Positions 22,312 to 30,817 of a stretch of 64,000 nucleotides of DNA are shown piece after piece. The DNA comes from a virus. Both the position numbers and the translations under genes were made by a program. Position 1 is the stretch's first letter, and each line of letters starts with the position of its first letter. The stretch covers positions 1 to 64,000 of IMG/VR virus record IMGVR_UViG_3300042691_037870. One strand, 5' to 3'. A model generated the notes under the pieces. It saw only the letters and a program-made list of their open reading frames with translations, ran no database searches and was not told the DNA's origin.

Positions 22312-23072
22312 TAGTTTTGTAAGTAATACTCACGGATAGGTTGAACATTCCAATTATCATGAAATGTTTTACATAATGATAAAAATTCCTTTTTCATTAT
22401 TTCCAATTCTTCACCTTCAAGAATCTCAATTTGCATACCTTCTGGAGTAGAAATCCAGATTTGAAAGTTCTTTATTGGTTTTTTATATATCTCCTCAAAA
22501 GCTATGACATACGCAGCACCCTGTTTCTTATATTTACGAACTGTTTCTTCACCGCGATACCCACTTGCGCTTTTAAAATCTGTAATAATGTTTTCATCGG
22601 TTAAACATATAAACCCAAAGTCAGCAGTACCTGCATATTTATTATGTAATGACCATAAAAATTGCTCAGTAAATAAAACTCCTTTAATGTCCTCAAATAC
22701 ATTTTCATGAATGAAGTTATAAAAAAGATCTCGCCCATATGCAATTCTATCATCAGCAATACCCTCTTCCTTTAATTCTACTGGAGTTTTCTTTTGTGTG
22801 TATAAAAGACAACGATCACTGTCACCACCTTGTTGAATGCAAATAAAGTAGTTTTCTAAAAACTTATGCATTGCTGTTCCACGAAATGCAGCACGTTCAC
22901 TAATTTTAGCAAGTTCTTCTTTTCCAATCTTTTCTTCTAAATCTGTAAGATATTGTGAAGGTTCTGAACCTAATATTGTTGTAACAGATGGCATAAGTAT
23001 TGCATCCGCTCCTTTGCCGTAAGCGTATACTCGGCCGTAAGGTGTGTCAATTCTTTTTACTCTTCTTTGCAT
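22293..23072 (-). CDS. PD-(D/E)XK-family exonuclease
   Basis: A 259-residue protein with the Cas4/RecB-like nuclease layout: MPSVTTIL near the start, RGTAMHKFLENYF (His motif) at about 64-76, GTADFGFIC (Asp), then IITDFKSASG with Asp-x-Lys, and QGAAYVIAFEEIY (Gln-x-x-x-Tyr motif). Relatives in T4-like phages are annotated as exonucleases acting in recombination or host DNA breakdown. It stands between the UvsY-like and uvsW genes, with one-base overlap upstream, which supports a role in recombination-dependent replication. No helicase domain is attached. Confidence 0.85.
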   Translation of the reverse strand: MQRRVKRIDTPYGRVYAYGKGADAILMPSVTTILGSEPSQYLTDLEEKIGKEELAKISERAAFRGTAMHKFLENYFICIQQGGDSDRCLLYTQKKTPVELKEEGIADDRIAYGRDLFYNFIHENVFEDIKGVLFTEQFLWSLHNKYAGTADFGFICLTDENIITDFKSASGYRGEETVRKYKKQGAAYVIAFEEIYKKPIKNFQIWISTPEGMQIEILEGEELEIMKKEFLSLCKTFHDNWNVQPIREYYLQNYCTDSK

Positions 23073-23533
23073 TATCCTCTTTTATATTCTTCAAGTGCTA
23101 TACGATGTTTAATACCGTAGCACATTGCGTCAATTGTTCGGATAGTTTCTCTAAAGAATTCTAAATGATTTTGAACTAAATCTTTACGTTCTACAATATC
23201 AGCAATATCAACATAAATATGTAATTCTTTAGGATCTTTATCCATTCTTAAATCATAATTTCGTGTGTAATGTTCCCATCTTTCAATTTTCTTTTCACGA
23301 AATATACGATTAATTTTTGTTAAGTTTGCCATTAAGGCGTGTGTGTAATCCGCTGCAATTTGACGGTTAGAATACAAATCAGTCTGTAAATCAGCTATTT
23401 GATAAATGTCACGTAAACGATTTGACATATCACTGACTTTTTTACTCCACTCTTCACGTTCGTTTTTAAATCTTACAAAGATTGCATCGTTAGAAGAGTT
23501 CTGAGCCTTTTCGAGATTTTGGTTTTCTTCCAT
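23072..23533 (-). CDS. uvsY: UvsY-like recombination mediator
   Basis: This 153-residue protein is helical and fits T4 UvsY (137 residues) in size, order of charged helices and end pattern: LTKINRIFREKKIERWEHYTR, then DPKELHIYVDIADIV, and the C-terminal helix RTIDAMCYGIKHRIALEEYK, comparable to the T4 end with its IKH motif. UvsY loads the UvsX recombinase onto gp32-covered single-stranded DNA. The gp32, primase and uvsW genes around it make the same case. The start overlaps the preceding small gene by 44 bases; a later start is possible. The call is based on pattern and synteny rather than strong identity. Confidence 0.65.
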   Translation of the reverse strand: MEENQNLEKAQNSSNDAIFVRFKNEREEWSKKVSDMSNRLRDIYQIADLQTDLYSNRQIAADYTHALMANLTKINRIFREKKIERWEHYTRNYDLRMDKDPKELHIYVDIADIVERKDLVQNHLEFFRETIRTIDAMCYGIKHRIALEEYKRG

Positions 23534-23720
23534 CTTTAATTACAATTTCATGTTTTCTTTTTTTCTTTGGAACTACATCAGGTAAAATAGGATTAAGATC
23601 AATCTTTTCATGGTTACTAAATGAAAATTCAGCAATACCACGAATCTTTTTACCTTCTTCGTCTAATCCTATTATGTCAGAATCTTTGTGTTCCATATAA
23701 TCTATTTTATACAGCCACAT
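23490..23720 (-). CDS. Small basic-tailed protein in replication operon
   Basis: A 76-residue protein with an N-terminal mixed segment (MWLYKIDYMEHKDSDIIGLD) and a lysine-rich C-terminus (VPKKKRKHEIVIKDGRKPK) that could bind nucleic acid. No family is recognised. It sits between the primase and UvsY-like genes, overlapping the latter by 44 bases in another frame, so one of the two starts may be wrong. The internal ATG at Met9 is an alternative start. Confidence 0.6.
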   Translation of the reverse strand: MWLYKIDYMEHKDSDIIGLDEEGKKIRGIAEFSFSNHEKIDLNPILPDVVPKKKRKHEIVIKDGRKPKSRKGSELF

Positions 23721-23732
23721 AGGTTTTGTTTT

Positions 23733-24869
23733 TTAAATCCAGTACGCATCAAACTTATCGTTTGAAAAATACTGTGAAAGTCTTGGTAACTTTATTCGTT
23801 TTCTTTTACAATAAATCAATAAATCAGTTAAGTCCATCTTTTTCATTGGTTCTTCAATACCTGCTTCTGTAAATAACTTTTTCCATAAGAACACACTTTT
23901 GCCTGAGTGAAGTTTTTCCAAGGCAACATCTCGACCTGCTTTATCATAATCATACATATATCTCAACGTACTTAATTGAATTGGAGAATCAATATTTGAT
24001 GAACAAGTTGCAATTGAATTTTTATAAAGAAAAGAATCAAGAGGGCCTTCAAATACTGTCACAGGTTGTGTAATGTCCATTTCAAGAATACCAAATGAAG
24101 TTGAAATATCATCATAAGATAAAACTTCTTCTGTAACTGTTCTGCCCAATTCTTCATAAATTCTCGATAGCTTAAAAGTCAAGTATTTGGGAGTTGACTT
24201 AAAATTACGAATTTGATAACCTAATACACGGGTTGTGTTAGGAATTAAATGAAATATGTATAGCTGTTCCCTCTCTGCGCTCCAAGAAAACCTACGCATG
24301 TCAGGTTGTAATCTTTTGTATAAATAAGTAGAAATAGCTGCTTTGTCTACCTGCACAAGATTAAACTTTTCTTCAATCTCTGTACGATCGATACTCCATT
24401 TCATTAATTCATCTATGTTATGTAGCATCATTGGGTCAACGAATCTTTGCTCAGGCTTACCACTTTCAAAAAATTCACGAGCAAGAACAAGTTCATTAGT
24501 ACTTAATTCTTTCTTAAAATCTTTTAAGAATCCTTCAAGATTTCGATACTTACCACAATTATAACACTTAAAGTAATATGTTAATGTATAAATGTTACCT
24601 CTTTTCTTGTGTGTATCAAAATGTGAATCTCCACAATAAGGACAAGCAAAGTTAAGACGATTAATCTTAGGATCTATCCTGCGTTTTTCAGAATCATTAA
24701 ATCTTTCATTAAGAATAGATTGTAATTCCGTCTTGACAGTATTTAATAACTGTTCAGGTGATGCCTTTTGATTTTCGTCTAAAGAAAAAGAGAACGAGAG
24801 TAAATTCTCGTTCTCTTTAGATATTTTGTCAGTATTTTGATTATAGTGATCCATAAAGTTCGTCATCAA
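23733..24869 (-). CDS. 61: T4 gp61-type DNA primase
   Basis: A 378-residue primase. The zinc-binding motif is Cys76-Pro-Tyr-Cys79 and Cys102-Tyr-Asn-Cys105, within CPYCGDSHF and YYFKCYNCGKYRNL. The Toprim core follows: VTVFEGPLDSF holds the catalytic Glu, and YMYDYDKAGRDVALEKL the Asp-x-Asp pair. It makes RNA primers for lagging-strand synthesis together with a replicative helicase encoded elsewhere. The longest frame overlaps the gp32 gene by 29 bases; the ATG at Met6 (MDHYNQN) lowers this overlap. About the length of T4 gp61 plus a short N-terminal extension. Confidence 0.88.
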   Translation of the reverse strand: MMTNFMDHYNQNTDKISKENENLLSFSFSLDENQKASPEQLLNTVKTELQSILNERFNDSEKRRIDPKINRLNFACPYCGDSHFDTHKKRGNIYTLTYYFKCYNCGKYRNLEGFLKDFKKELSTNELVLAREFFESGKPEQRFVDPMMLHNIDELMKWSIDRTEIEEKFNLVQVDKAAISTYLYKRLQPDMRRFSWSAEREQLYIFHLIPNTTRVLGYQIRNFKSTPKYLTFKLSRIYEELGRTVTEEVLSYDDISTSFGILEMDITQPVTVFEGPLDSFLYKNSIATCSSNIDSPIQLSTLRYMYDYDKAGRDVALEKLHSGKSVFLWKKLFTEAGIEEPMKKMDLTDLLIYCKRKRIKLPRLSQYFSNDKFDAYWI

Positions 24870-25800
24870 AAGAACCGCTATTTAATTCATCAATTCCTAA
24901 ATCATCCATACCTGAACCAAAATCTAAATCAAGAGATGAAGATGCTGGAGCTGCAGGTGCTGCAGGTGCAGCTGGCGCCGGAGATGAAACTACCGGAGCT
25001 GAAGCAACGGAAGTACGGTTACTTTTTTCAACGGACTCAATCATTCTGCCTCCTGGGACAGTATTGCGAATCACTTCATTTACGAAATCTTCAGTTTGCT
25101 GATCCCATTCTTGGTAATCATAAGCACCTAAATCAGGAGAAGTTTCTAAGAATTCTTTGATTTTTGCCAAGCTCTCTGGAGTTTTTTCCATTTGAGCACC
25201 GTCAATTGTAAGAGGTGCTTTTTCATCTAAGAATCGGCAGTTATCGTAATTGTTATAACCTGCTACTTGTGTAATATGCACAAAGAAAGGTTTCCCATCA
25301 AACAAGTCAAATGGTATATGAGGTTTACCAAATTCAGGTTTCATTTCTGCTTGGAGTTTATTGTAAATTTTAACTCCGTAAGGCCAGATCATGATTTTAC
25401 CTACGTTTTCAGGATTGTTGTCATCTTTAAGGATTTGCACAAGAGAAGCAAATCTTTGACGACGAGAGAAAGTTTCGGCCAATTTCTGTTCAGCAACAGA
25501 ATCAGATTTTTTGAATTTCCAAAACAGGTCTTGGATTATAGATTTTTGGCCGATAGTTGAAGGACAGTCAATATACTTACCTTCATTGGTAGCTGGATTA
25601 ACCATCCAACTTGACCATTTTTTCATCACTGATTTTTTTACGTCTTTATGCCAAGGCAAGAAACGAACTACGGCTTTGTAAACACCGTCTTTACCAGATT
25701 TTGCTTCAGGTTTAAATGTATTACGACCTGAACCGCCTGTTTTTTCTGGTTCTTTGAAGTCATCAAGTGAAAGATTAAAAATGTCGTTTAGATTTTCCAT
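24841..25800 (-). CDS. 32: gp32-type single-stranded DNA-binding protein
   Basis: This 319-residue protein has the gp32 layout: an N-terminal basic segment, an OB-fold core with VYKAVVRFLPWHKD and KWSSWMVNPATNEGKYIDCP, then a low-complexity Ala/Pro linker (SPAPAAPAAPAAPASSS, about 271-287) and an acidic tail (DLDFGSGMDDLGIDELNSG) that in T4 recruits replication and recombination partners. In T4 the core binds zinc through one His and three Cys; here only two Cys are visible in the whole core, far apart, so the zinc site appears lost. It is followed directly by the primase gene. Confidence 0.88.
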   Translation of the reverse strand: MENLNDIFNLSLDDFKEPEKTGGSGRNTFKPEAKSGKDGVYKAVVRFLPWHKDVKKSVMKKWSSWMVNPATNEGKYIDCPSTIGQKSIIQDLFWKFKKSDSVAEQKLAETFSRRQRFASLVQILKDDNNPENVGKIMIWPYGVKIYNKLQAEMKPEFGKPHIPFDLFDGKPFFVHITQVAGYNNYDNCRFLDEKAPLTIDGAQMEKTPESLAKIKEFLETSPDLGAYDYQEWDQQTEDFVNEVIRNTVPGGRMIESVEKSNRTSVASAPVVSSPAPAAPAAPAAPASSSLDLDFGSGMDDLGIDELNSGSFDDELYGSL

Positions 25801-25890
25801 GTTCTTTTAGATTTTTTTAGAAATTGTTAGTAAAAAATTAAGGTACCTTTAAGTAATAAAAGTAACTGAGTTGACTGGTGTGATACTATA

Positions 25891-26064
25891 TTACTTTACA
25901 GTTTTTGTAGTATCTACAGCAGTGCTATCAGCTTGTACAGCAGTTGTGTCAGCTTGTACCTCTGTGCTGTCAGTGCTAGTTTGAGTTTCTGTTGAGTTTA
26001 CATTTTTGCAAGATACTGCAGTAATTGTTGCAATAACCGCTAAAGCTAAAAATACTTTTTTCAT
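25891..26064 (-). CDS. Small lipoprotein
   Basis: Reading the minus strand from the ATG at 26064 gives 57 residues ending TAA at 25891. The start is a classical lipoprotein signal: MKKVFLALAVIATITAVSC, with lipobox Ala-Val-Ser-Cys19. The mature part of 38 residues is Thr/Ser/Asp-rich with repeats (QADTTAVQADSTAVDTT). No folded domain is expected. It would be anchored in a host membrane. Phage lipoproteins of this size can block superinfection or serve lysis as outer-membrane spanins; neither is proved. The upstream leader is A/T-rich without a Shine-Dalgarno sequence. The frame fills most of the 300-base gap between gp32 and the next gene. Confidence 0.7.
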   Translation of the reverse strand: MKKVFLALAVIATITAVSCKNVNSTETQTSTDSTEVQADTTAVQADSTAVDTTKTVK

Positions 26065-26107
26065 AATGGTTGTTTTTTGTTAGTTAAAAAATTATTTAGT
26101 TGAGATA

Positions 26108-26428
26108 TTATTTATTCATTAAGGTTTCATTAGTTTCAGCATTTTTTGCTAAATTTTCTCCGCCCTCTTCATTAATTTTGTTTAAAACAAGAGTTGCTGC
26201 TTCTTTACGAATTTCCAAAGAATCTTTACCTGTTCTTTGAGTAGCGCTTTCATATACTTGTTGTTCAATAGATTTTAAAGATTCCATCTTTTCAAGCAAG
26301 GTTTTCATTTCATCTTCCATCTTTGTCATTTCAATTGATAGAAATGCTGCTCTTTCATAAATTGCTCGGTAGTCATTAATTACTGTATGTAATTGATTTT
26401 CTTCTTCTGTGGTAAATATCGTACTCAT
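26108..26428 (-). CDS. Coiled-coil protein, unknown function
   Basis: A 106-residue, highly helical protein with a heptad-like stretch (MTKMEDEMKTLLEKMESLKS, about 33-52) and a charged C-terminal half (RKEAATLVLNKINEEGGENL). It holds one INE motif but no N-terminal tag. Size and place before gp32 recall the T4 gp33/gp59 region, but I see no clear match to either. The 76 bases upstream (26429-26504) are A/T-rich with TTTATAAGATAAAAAAG and may hold an early or middle promoter. Confidence 0.7.
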   Translation of the reverse strand: MSTIFTTEEENQLHTVINDYRAIYERAAFLSIEMTKMEDEMKTLLEKMESLKSIEQQVYESATQRTGKDSLEIRKEAATLVLNKINEEGGENLAKNAETNETLMNK

Positions 26429-26504
26429 TATGTTTAAAATTGTTACTTGTCTAAGACTTTTTTATCTTATAAAGATATTGCCATATTAATATACATACAA
26501 GACT

Positions 26505-27140
26505 TTATAGTTCTTTATGATGTTCTGTGGTTTTCATAACCCACCAGCTATCAACGATATCATCTATAGGTTTTAACCAGGCTCCGCGTTTTGTTTGAAA
26601 TAGTTCTGGTTGGGTTTTCATTGCTTTGTGAAACCCTGTTGCTTGTAATTGTGGATCTTCACAATCAATAAAAGCTTGTATCATTTCCTCTTTCTTAAAG
26701 TTACCTTTACCTGCTGTTGCTTTAACAGTCATTGGTGAAAAAACCCAAAAACTATCTGAAGACATGCCAAGTTTAAGTAATTCCCAACGAAGTACCCATT
26801 GATAACCACTTAACTGCGCAAGGCGATTACCTGTAGAAGCAAATGAAAATCCTTCAATTCCATAAGCTATTAAAGGTAAATCAGAAAAGTACTTAATAAT
26901 ACTTGGAATTTGTTGATTTGCATCAAGCAATGAGGATCTTTCCCTATCTGTAATACTTGCTTTTTTAGGTAGTGTAGGCTCATCAGGTATAAGTTCTACA
27001 ATAACGCCTGCTGCCTTTAAAGCTAATTCTGTATCTCCTTTTACAACTGACTTACGGGCAAAAGTATAAAAAGTATATGTATCGCCGGATTTTAAAGTAG
27101 CGGCCGGTGACTTAATCGAATAGTCGATTCCTAATATCAT
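26505..27140 (-). CDS. RuvC-fold Holliday-junction resolvase-like nuclease
   Basis: This 211-residue protein has an RNase H-fold pattern: Asp6 in MILGIDYSIKS, Glu96 in AYGIEGFSFAS, and the C-terminal acids Asp193/Asp194 and Asp197 in DDIVDSWW. KATAGKGNFKKEEM resembles the basic DNA-binding loop of RuvC enzymes. T4 uses the unrelated endonuclease VII, so this is a replacement seen in other phage lineages and poxviruses. It likely resolves recombination intermediates before packaging. It ends 76 bases before the coiled-coil gene and starts three bases after the next upstream gene. Confidence 0.8.
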   Translation of the reverse strand: MILGIDYSIKSPAATLKSGDTYTFYTFARKSVVKGDTELALKAAGVIVELIPDEPTLPKKASITDRERSSLLDANQQIPSIIKYFSDLPLIAYGIEGFSFASTGNRLAQLSGYQWVLRWELLKLGMSSDSFWVFSPMTVKATAGKGNFKKEEMIQAFIDCEDPQLQATGFHKAMKTQPELFQTKRGAWLKPIDDIVDSWWVMKTTEHHKEL

Positions 27141-27143
27141 AAA

Positions 27144-27464
27144 TTAAAGATTTTTCTGAATAGCAGAGCCAAGTGCGGCTGATACTAATCGAGAGGTTAA
27201 CATATCGTAAAGAATTCCTTTTTCAACACCTAAAGCACGAGCAATAACTTTTCCTACAGATGGTCCTATTAAAAAACCTGCAATACCACCAAGAAGACCT
27301 TCTTCTATTTTTGCTTCCACAAGTTCAATACCTCCTTCTTCATAAGCTTCATTTAACTTATGATAAATTTCTACTGATTTGTGTAATTCTGCTTCTGTAA
27401 GATAAGATACATCAATACCTTCAAAAACTGAAGTGTCACTAAGTATTTCGTTAAAGGTTTTCAT
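27144..27464 (-). CDS. Tagged protein with glycine-zipper membrane helix
   Basis: A 106-residue protein starting MKTFNEIL, close to the T4 internal-protein tag, with cleavage-like motifs SYLTE before Ala24 and HKLNE before Ala40. The C-terminal half contains GLLGGIAGFLIGPSVGKVI (about 57-75), a glycine-zipper helix, then a second helix (TSRLVSAALGSAIQK). Such segments insert into membranes and can form channels. It lies apart from the main cargo cluster, next to a single-span membrane protein. Inferred as a packaged or virion protein that acts on the host inner membrane; a prohead-core role is the alternative. Confidence 0.7.
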   Translation of the reverse strand: MKTFNEILSDTSVFEGIDVSYLTEAELHKSVEIYHKLNEAYEEGGIELVEAKIEEGLLGGIAGFLIGPSVGKVIARALGVEKGILYDMLTSRLVSAALGSAIQKNL

Positions 27465-27980
27465 TTACTTATTTTGTTTATATTTATTCACAATCTGTAA
27501 AGCAGAATCTATTGCTTTTTTCTGTTGCTGCTCAACATCGTTTTTAATTATTCTTTTCTTCTTAGTGACCTTTTTTACAGGTTGTGGCTCTTCAACAGGT
27601 GGCGGTGACATTGCAACCGTTGAATCAACACGTGTTTCAGAAACTACATCACTGTATCTTGGGTTATAAACAAATTCATCAGTTTTCTCTTTACGAGTTT
27701 CGTAAACAGTTGGTGTCTTGCATTTGTTTGCGTCTTCAAGAAGTTTTGCAATTTTTAAAATGTCTTCTTGTTTTTGATTGTTATCAGTTATTAATTCATT
27801 GTTAATTTTCATAAGTCTTGTATGATTATTAACAAGTGTTTCATATTGATCTGATAAACCTCTACAATCATCAGTTGCTAAGTATGACGTTAAAAATGAT
27901 GTGACAGTTGTTAATACTGTTGCAACCAAGAATGCGTAAAACTTCTGAGTTGGATTAAGGTTCTTAATTACTTCCCACAT
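27465..27980 (-). CDS. Single-span membrane protein with coiled coil
   Basis: A 171-residue protein with an N-terminal membrane helix (residues 13-36, FYAFLVATVLTTVTSFLTSY), then a coiled coil (YETLVNNHTRLMKINNELIT, about 46-90), a Pro-rich region (SPPPVEEPQPV) and a basic end (KKVTKKKRIIK). N-in topology, one span, coiled coil and a Pro-rich stretch match an inner-membrane spanin (Rz-like), though no Rz1 partner overlaps it. It is one base from the tagged zipper gene. Spanin function is a hypothesis. Confidence 0.7.
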   Translation of the reverse strand: MWEVIKNLNPTQKFYAFLVATVLTTVTSFLTSYLATDDCRGLSDQYETLVNNHTRLMKINNELITDNNQKQEDILKIAKLLEDANKCKTPTVYETRKEKTDEFVYNPRYSDVVSETRVDSTVAMSPPPVEEPQPVKKVTKKKRIIKNDVEQQQKKAIDSALQIVNKYKQNK

Positions 27981-27982
27981 TG

Positions 27983-28540
27983 CTACTGTAATCTTTTTTG
28001 AACCTTAAAGTAGTTATACTTAAAGGTTACTGTAAATGTTCTAAATTCAGCCGTGTTTGATGAATAGTTAAGCTCAAGTTCAGAAATAGAAGTCATTAAT
28101 ATTTGATGAAAGTTTAATGTAATAAACTCAAATCCTGTTTGGTCAAGAAAGGATATATTTACATCAGGCAAAAATTCTTCTTTGTTGTCTAAATCATAAA
28201 AAGCACGAAAAAGATCAAACATCACCCAATAATTTATGTACCCTTCATATGTCTTAAACGTAATTGTAAAAGTTCTATCAAGATAAGTTTCAAATCTTTT
28301 ACCACCTTTGAAAGATACGGGATCTTCATAAAGAGTTTGTTCAACCGGTTCTACACTTAACTGCGGAAATGTAATTGCTTGAATTGATGCAGTTACATAA
28401 TCATGTAAGTTTTCATACGGTATAGGTAATCTTTTAAGATAAGTTTCATAACGCTTAGTAATATCAGGATAGATAAATCCACGATTTAGCGTAACGATAA
28501 AGTTGTTATTTTTTGAATTTAGTATGATAAGGCGTTCTGT
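27983..28540 (-). CDS. Tail-tube-like protein (gp19 fold), start out of frame
   Basis: The minus-strand frame is open from just after a stop at 28541-28543 to 27983 (185 residues), but the only conventional start inside is a GTG at 28225 that would discard the first half. The translated frame reads like a T4 gp19/gp54-family tube protein: FIVTLNRGF near the N-terminus, ITFPQLSVEPVEQ, FKGGKRFETYLDRTFTITFK, and a C-terminal strand run FRTFTVTFKYNYF. It sits just after a large tail protein. The natural ATG at 28605, four bases after the previous stop, lies in another frame and runs 28 codons to a stop inside this frame. Either frameshifting, a sequencing error or an unusual start is involved. 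Confidence 0.6.
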   Translation of the reverse strand, partial: TERLIILNSKNNNFIVTLNRGFIYPDITKRYETYLKRLPIPYENLHDYVTASIQAITFPQLSVEPVEQTLYEDPVSFKGGKRFETYLDRTFTITFKTYEGYINYWVMFDLFRAFYDLDNKEEFLPDVNISFLDQTGFEFITLNFHQILMTSISELELNYSSNTAEFRTFTVTFKYNYFKVQKRLQ

Positions 28541-28608
28541 TTATTTTTGGTTACTAATGTTTTAATAGATCTTAGCGTATTTTTAATTTTATGATTTAAG
28601 ATCATGTA

Positions 28609-30801
28609 TTAGATTGATTGGTTATTTGCAATATCTTTTATATCTCCCTCTGATAGTCTTTGATAAAGTTCTCCACTTGATTTAGGTTTTGATGGACGAA
28701 TAACTTTTGGTATTACTGATAATGTAATAGGTGCTCCTAAAGAAGGCGTAACTCCAGGTACTTCAGGAATGTTTAAATTTACTGTTGGAGTTTCTTTTGT
28801 GGATTCTGCCGCGGCTTGTTTAATTGCATTATCAATACCTTTAACAGTATTTGTTACAAATGTTGTTGATTCATCAATTACTTGTGTTGCTGTTTGTTGA
28901 TTTTGAGAAACTACTGCGTTTGCTGGACTACTTTGTGATGCCGCTGCTACTGCATTGGCAACAGTTGTACTCGCAACAGTTTTAACAGTTGGTTTTGTTA
29001 GCTGTTCTTGTGCTTTTTGTAACTTAGCAATTTGTGCATTAAGATCACTAATTAAAGTCTGATTAATTTTTGCCATCATTTCAACTTTCTTATCTTGAGA
29101 ATCAAACTTACCAGCATAAATTAAAACTTCATCACCTTTGTCATTTTTATTTACAATGTAATAGTCACGTGTTACTCCTTTAAGTAATTTTAAACTTAAA
29201 GTATCATCAATTCTAAAAAGTAATTCACCAGCACCTGGATTCGCTGCACCCATATCTTGTACTGGGTCAAGATAGATTTTAGTATCGTCATCAAGAATAA
29301 AAGCCAGCTTTGCATTCATTCCAGTTGAAGCAAAGTCAAGTGTAACGTTTTGTTTTCTGTCAGCAGACTTAGAAAAAACTTTAAACTTAACATAATTATC
29401 AAACTTATTAATAAATATGTAGTTTAAACCTTGTGGGTAGACAGTTTGCCCAATTACATCTCCAATGTTAGTAGTACTATCAACTGAAATGTTATTTACA
29501 TCAAAATAATTATTGACATAAATGTTTTGTGTAATTATCTTAGGAGTTCCAAATCCATAAGCGCCTTCATTATCAGCTATACTGTTTGTGAGTGCATTAC
29601 TTTGAATTTTTTCAATTTTGTTATACACTTTAACTGGGCGGAAACCTTCAAGTACGTTAATCTTTTCTAATGAAAGACCATATTTCTTAGGTTCGGTTGA
29701 TGTAAATGTTGACTTACGAATAATTTCTTGGTTATCAACTTTATTCATCAAGCGCATAATGTACTCAACAGTAAATGAATACACAAAAGCAGCGTTTCGT
29801 ATTACTGGACGAAATATTCCAGGTTCATTAAAGTTATCATCTTGTAACAAAGTATTACTTGATGTTCTTAACATATTGGTACCTGCTTGTTCGTAAACAT
29901 TTAGTTGATTAATTACAATCCAATCACCACCTGGAGCAGCATTAAGTTCTGCAATATAATCTTCTAAAAAACCACCGTTAAATGTTGGGTAATATTCTAT
30001 GTAATCATTTTCAGCATTCTCTTTAACTACACAACCTAAATAAGAATAGATATCAGCTGCATTAAATGATGAACGATATACGTTACCTGTTGTAAAGTAA
30101 CGATTATCATTTGTAGTTGAAGTAGAGTTAATTTCATAGATATTAGTATAGATCTGTGAGTTTTTGTTAAAGCCTACATTATCAAAAGTATACTGATATC
30201 CTAATGTATTACTTGCTGATGGCGAATTCCAAAAATCGTTATTTGCTTCGGCAAGTGAAGGTACTTTAAATTCTACGTAACGATCATAAAAACGATCACC
30301 TAAAAATAAAGGACTTGTGTTAAAGTTAATTGTCTGTTCACTCTTTAAGTAAACTTGTGCACCTGCTGTAAATCTTTTTCCACCTGTACCACGAGCTGTC
30401 CACTCTTCCCATTGTAATTCTATGATTATACCGTCAATTCCGGGAAAATCATATCCTGCAACAAAGTGAACTTTAACAGTATCATATTTTTGATTAACGA
30501 TTAAAAGAGACGTTAAATCGTTAAGTGTAAAATTAGAATCAATTTGTACAATTGGAGTAGTAGAATCAATATCTTGGTATGCCCAAGTAGTTGAATCAAT
30601 ACCTAATCTACTTGCACTACGGTCAAGAACGTTTCCTGTAATATTAACAGCAGTCGATGAATTAAGAAATTGATACTCGTCTGTATAGCCATTTTTAAGA
30701 CGCAAAGGTCTTGCCTTAGTTGTTGTAATAGTCTCACTGCTGTAAGTATATTCAACTAATGCGTAATTCGAAAGCTGTACATATGTAGATGTTCCTGGCA
30801 T
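28609..30801 (-). CDS. Tail/baseplate structural protein
   Basis: A 730-residue virion protein. The first 560 residues are beta-rich with Ser/Thr/Asn/Tyr (start MPGTSTYVQLSNYALVEY), no enzyme motif and no signal peptide. From about 580 the protein turns helical (INQTLISDLNAQIAKLQKAQ, a coiled coil), followed by a long low-complexity Ala/Thr/Gln/Pro region and a short folded end (LYQRLSEGDIKDIANN). It is placed between the coiled-coil membrane protein and the tube-like gene, suggesting a baseplate or tail-tip part. The exact T4 counterpart cannot be named. Confidence 0.75.
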   Translation of the reverse strand: MPGTSTYVQLSNYALVEYTYSSETITTTKARPLRLKNGYTDEYQFLNSSTAVNITGNVLDRSASRLGIDSTTWAYQDIDSTTPIVQIDSNFTLNDLTSLLIVNQKYDTVKVHFVAGYDFPGIDGIIIELQWEEWTARGTGGKRFTAGAQVYLKSEQTINFNTSPLFLGDRFYDRYVEFKVPSLAEANNDFWNSPSASNTLGYQYTFDNVGFNKNSQIYTNIYEINSTSTTNDNRYFTTGNVYRSSFNAADIYSYLGCVVKENAENDYIEYYPTFNGGFLEDYIAELNAAPGGDWIVINQLNVYEQAGTNMLRTSSNTLLQDDNFNEPGIFRPVIRNAAFVYSFTVEYIMRLMNKVDNQEIIRKSTFTSTEPKKYGLSLEKINVLEGFRPVKVYNKIEKIQSNALTNSIADNEGAYGFGTPKIITQNIYVNNYFDVNNISVDSTTNIGDVIGQTVYPQGLNYIFINKFDNYVKFKVFSKSADRKQNVTLDFASTGMNAKLAFILDDDTKIYLDPVQDMGAANPGAGELLFRIDDTLSLKLLKGVTRDYYIVNKNDKGDEVLIYAGKFDSQDKKVEMMAKINQTLISDLNAQIAKLQKAQEQLTKPTVKTVASTTVANAVAAASQSSPANAVVSQNQQTATQVIDESTTFVTNTVKGIDNAIKQAAAESTKETPTVNLNIPEVPGVTPSLGAPITLSVIPKVIRPSKPKSSGELYQRLSEGDIKDIANNQSI

Positions 30802-30817
30802 TCCTGTTTATGATTTT

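Noticed and set aside
28541-28608. Group I intron or inserted element as the cause of the tube gene frame break
   Set aside because: The region between the previous stop and the tube-like frame is under 70 bases, too short for an intron or mobile element.
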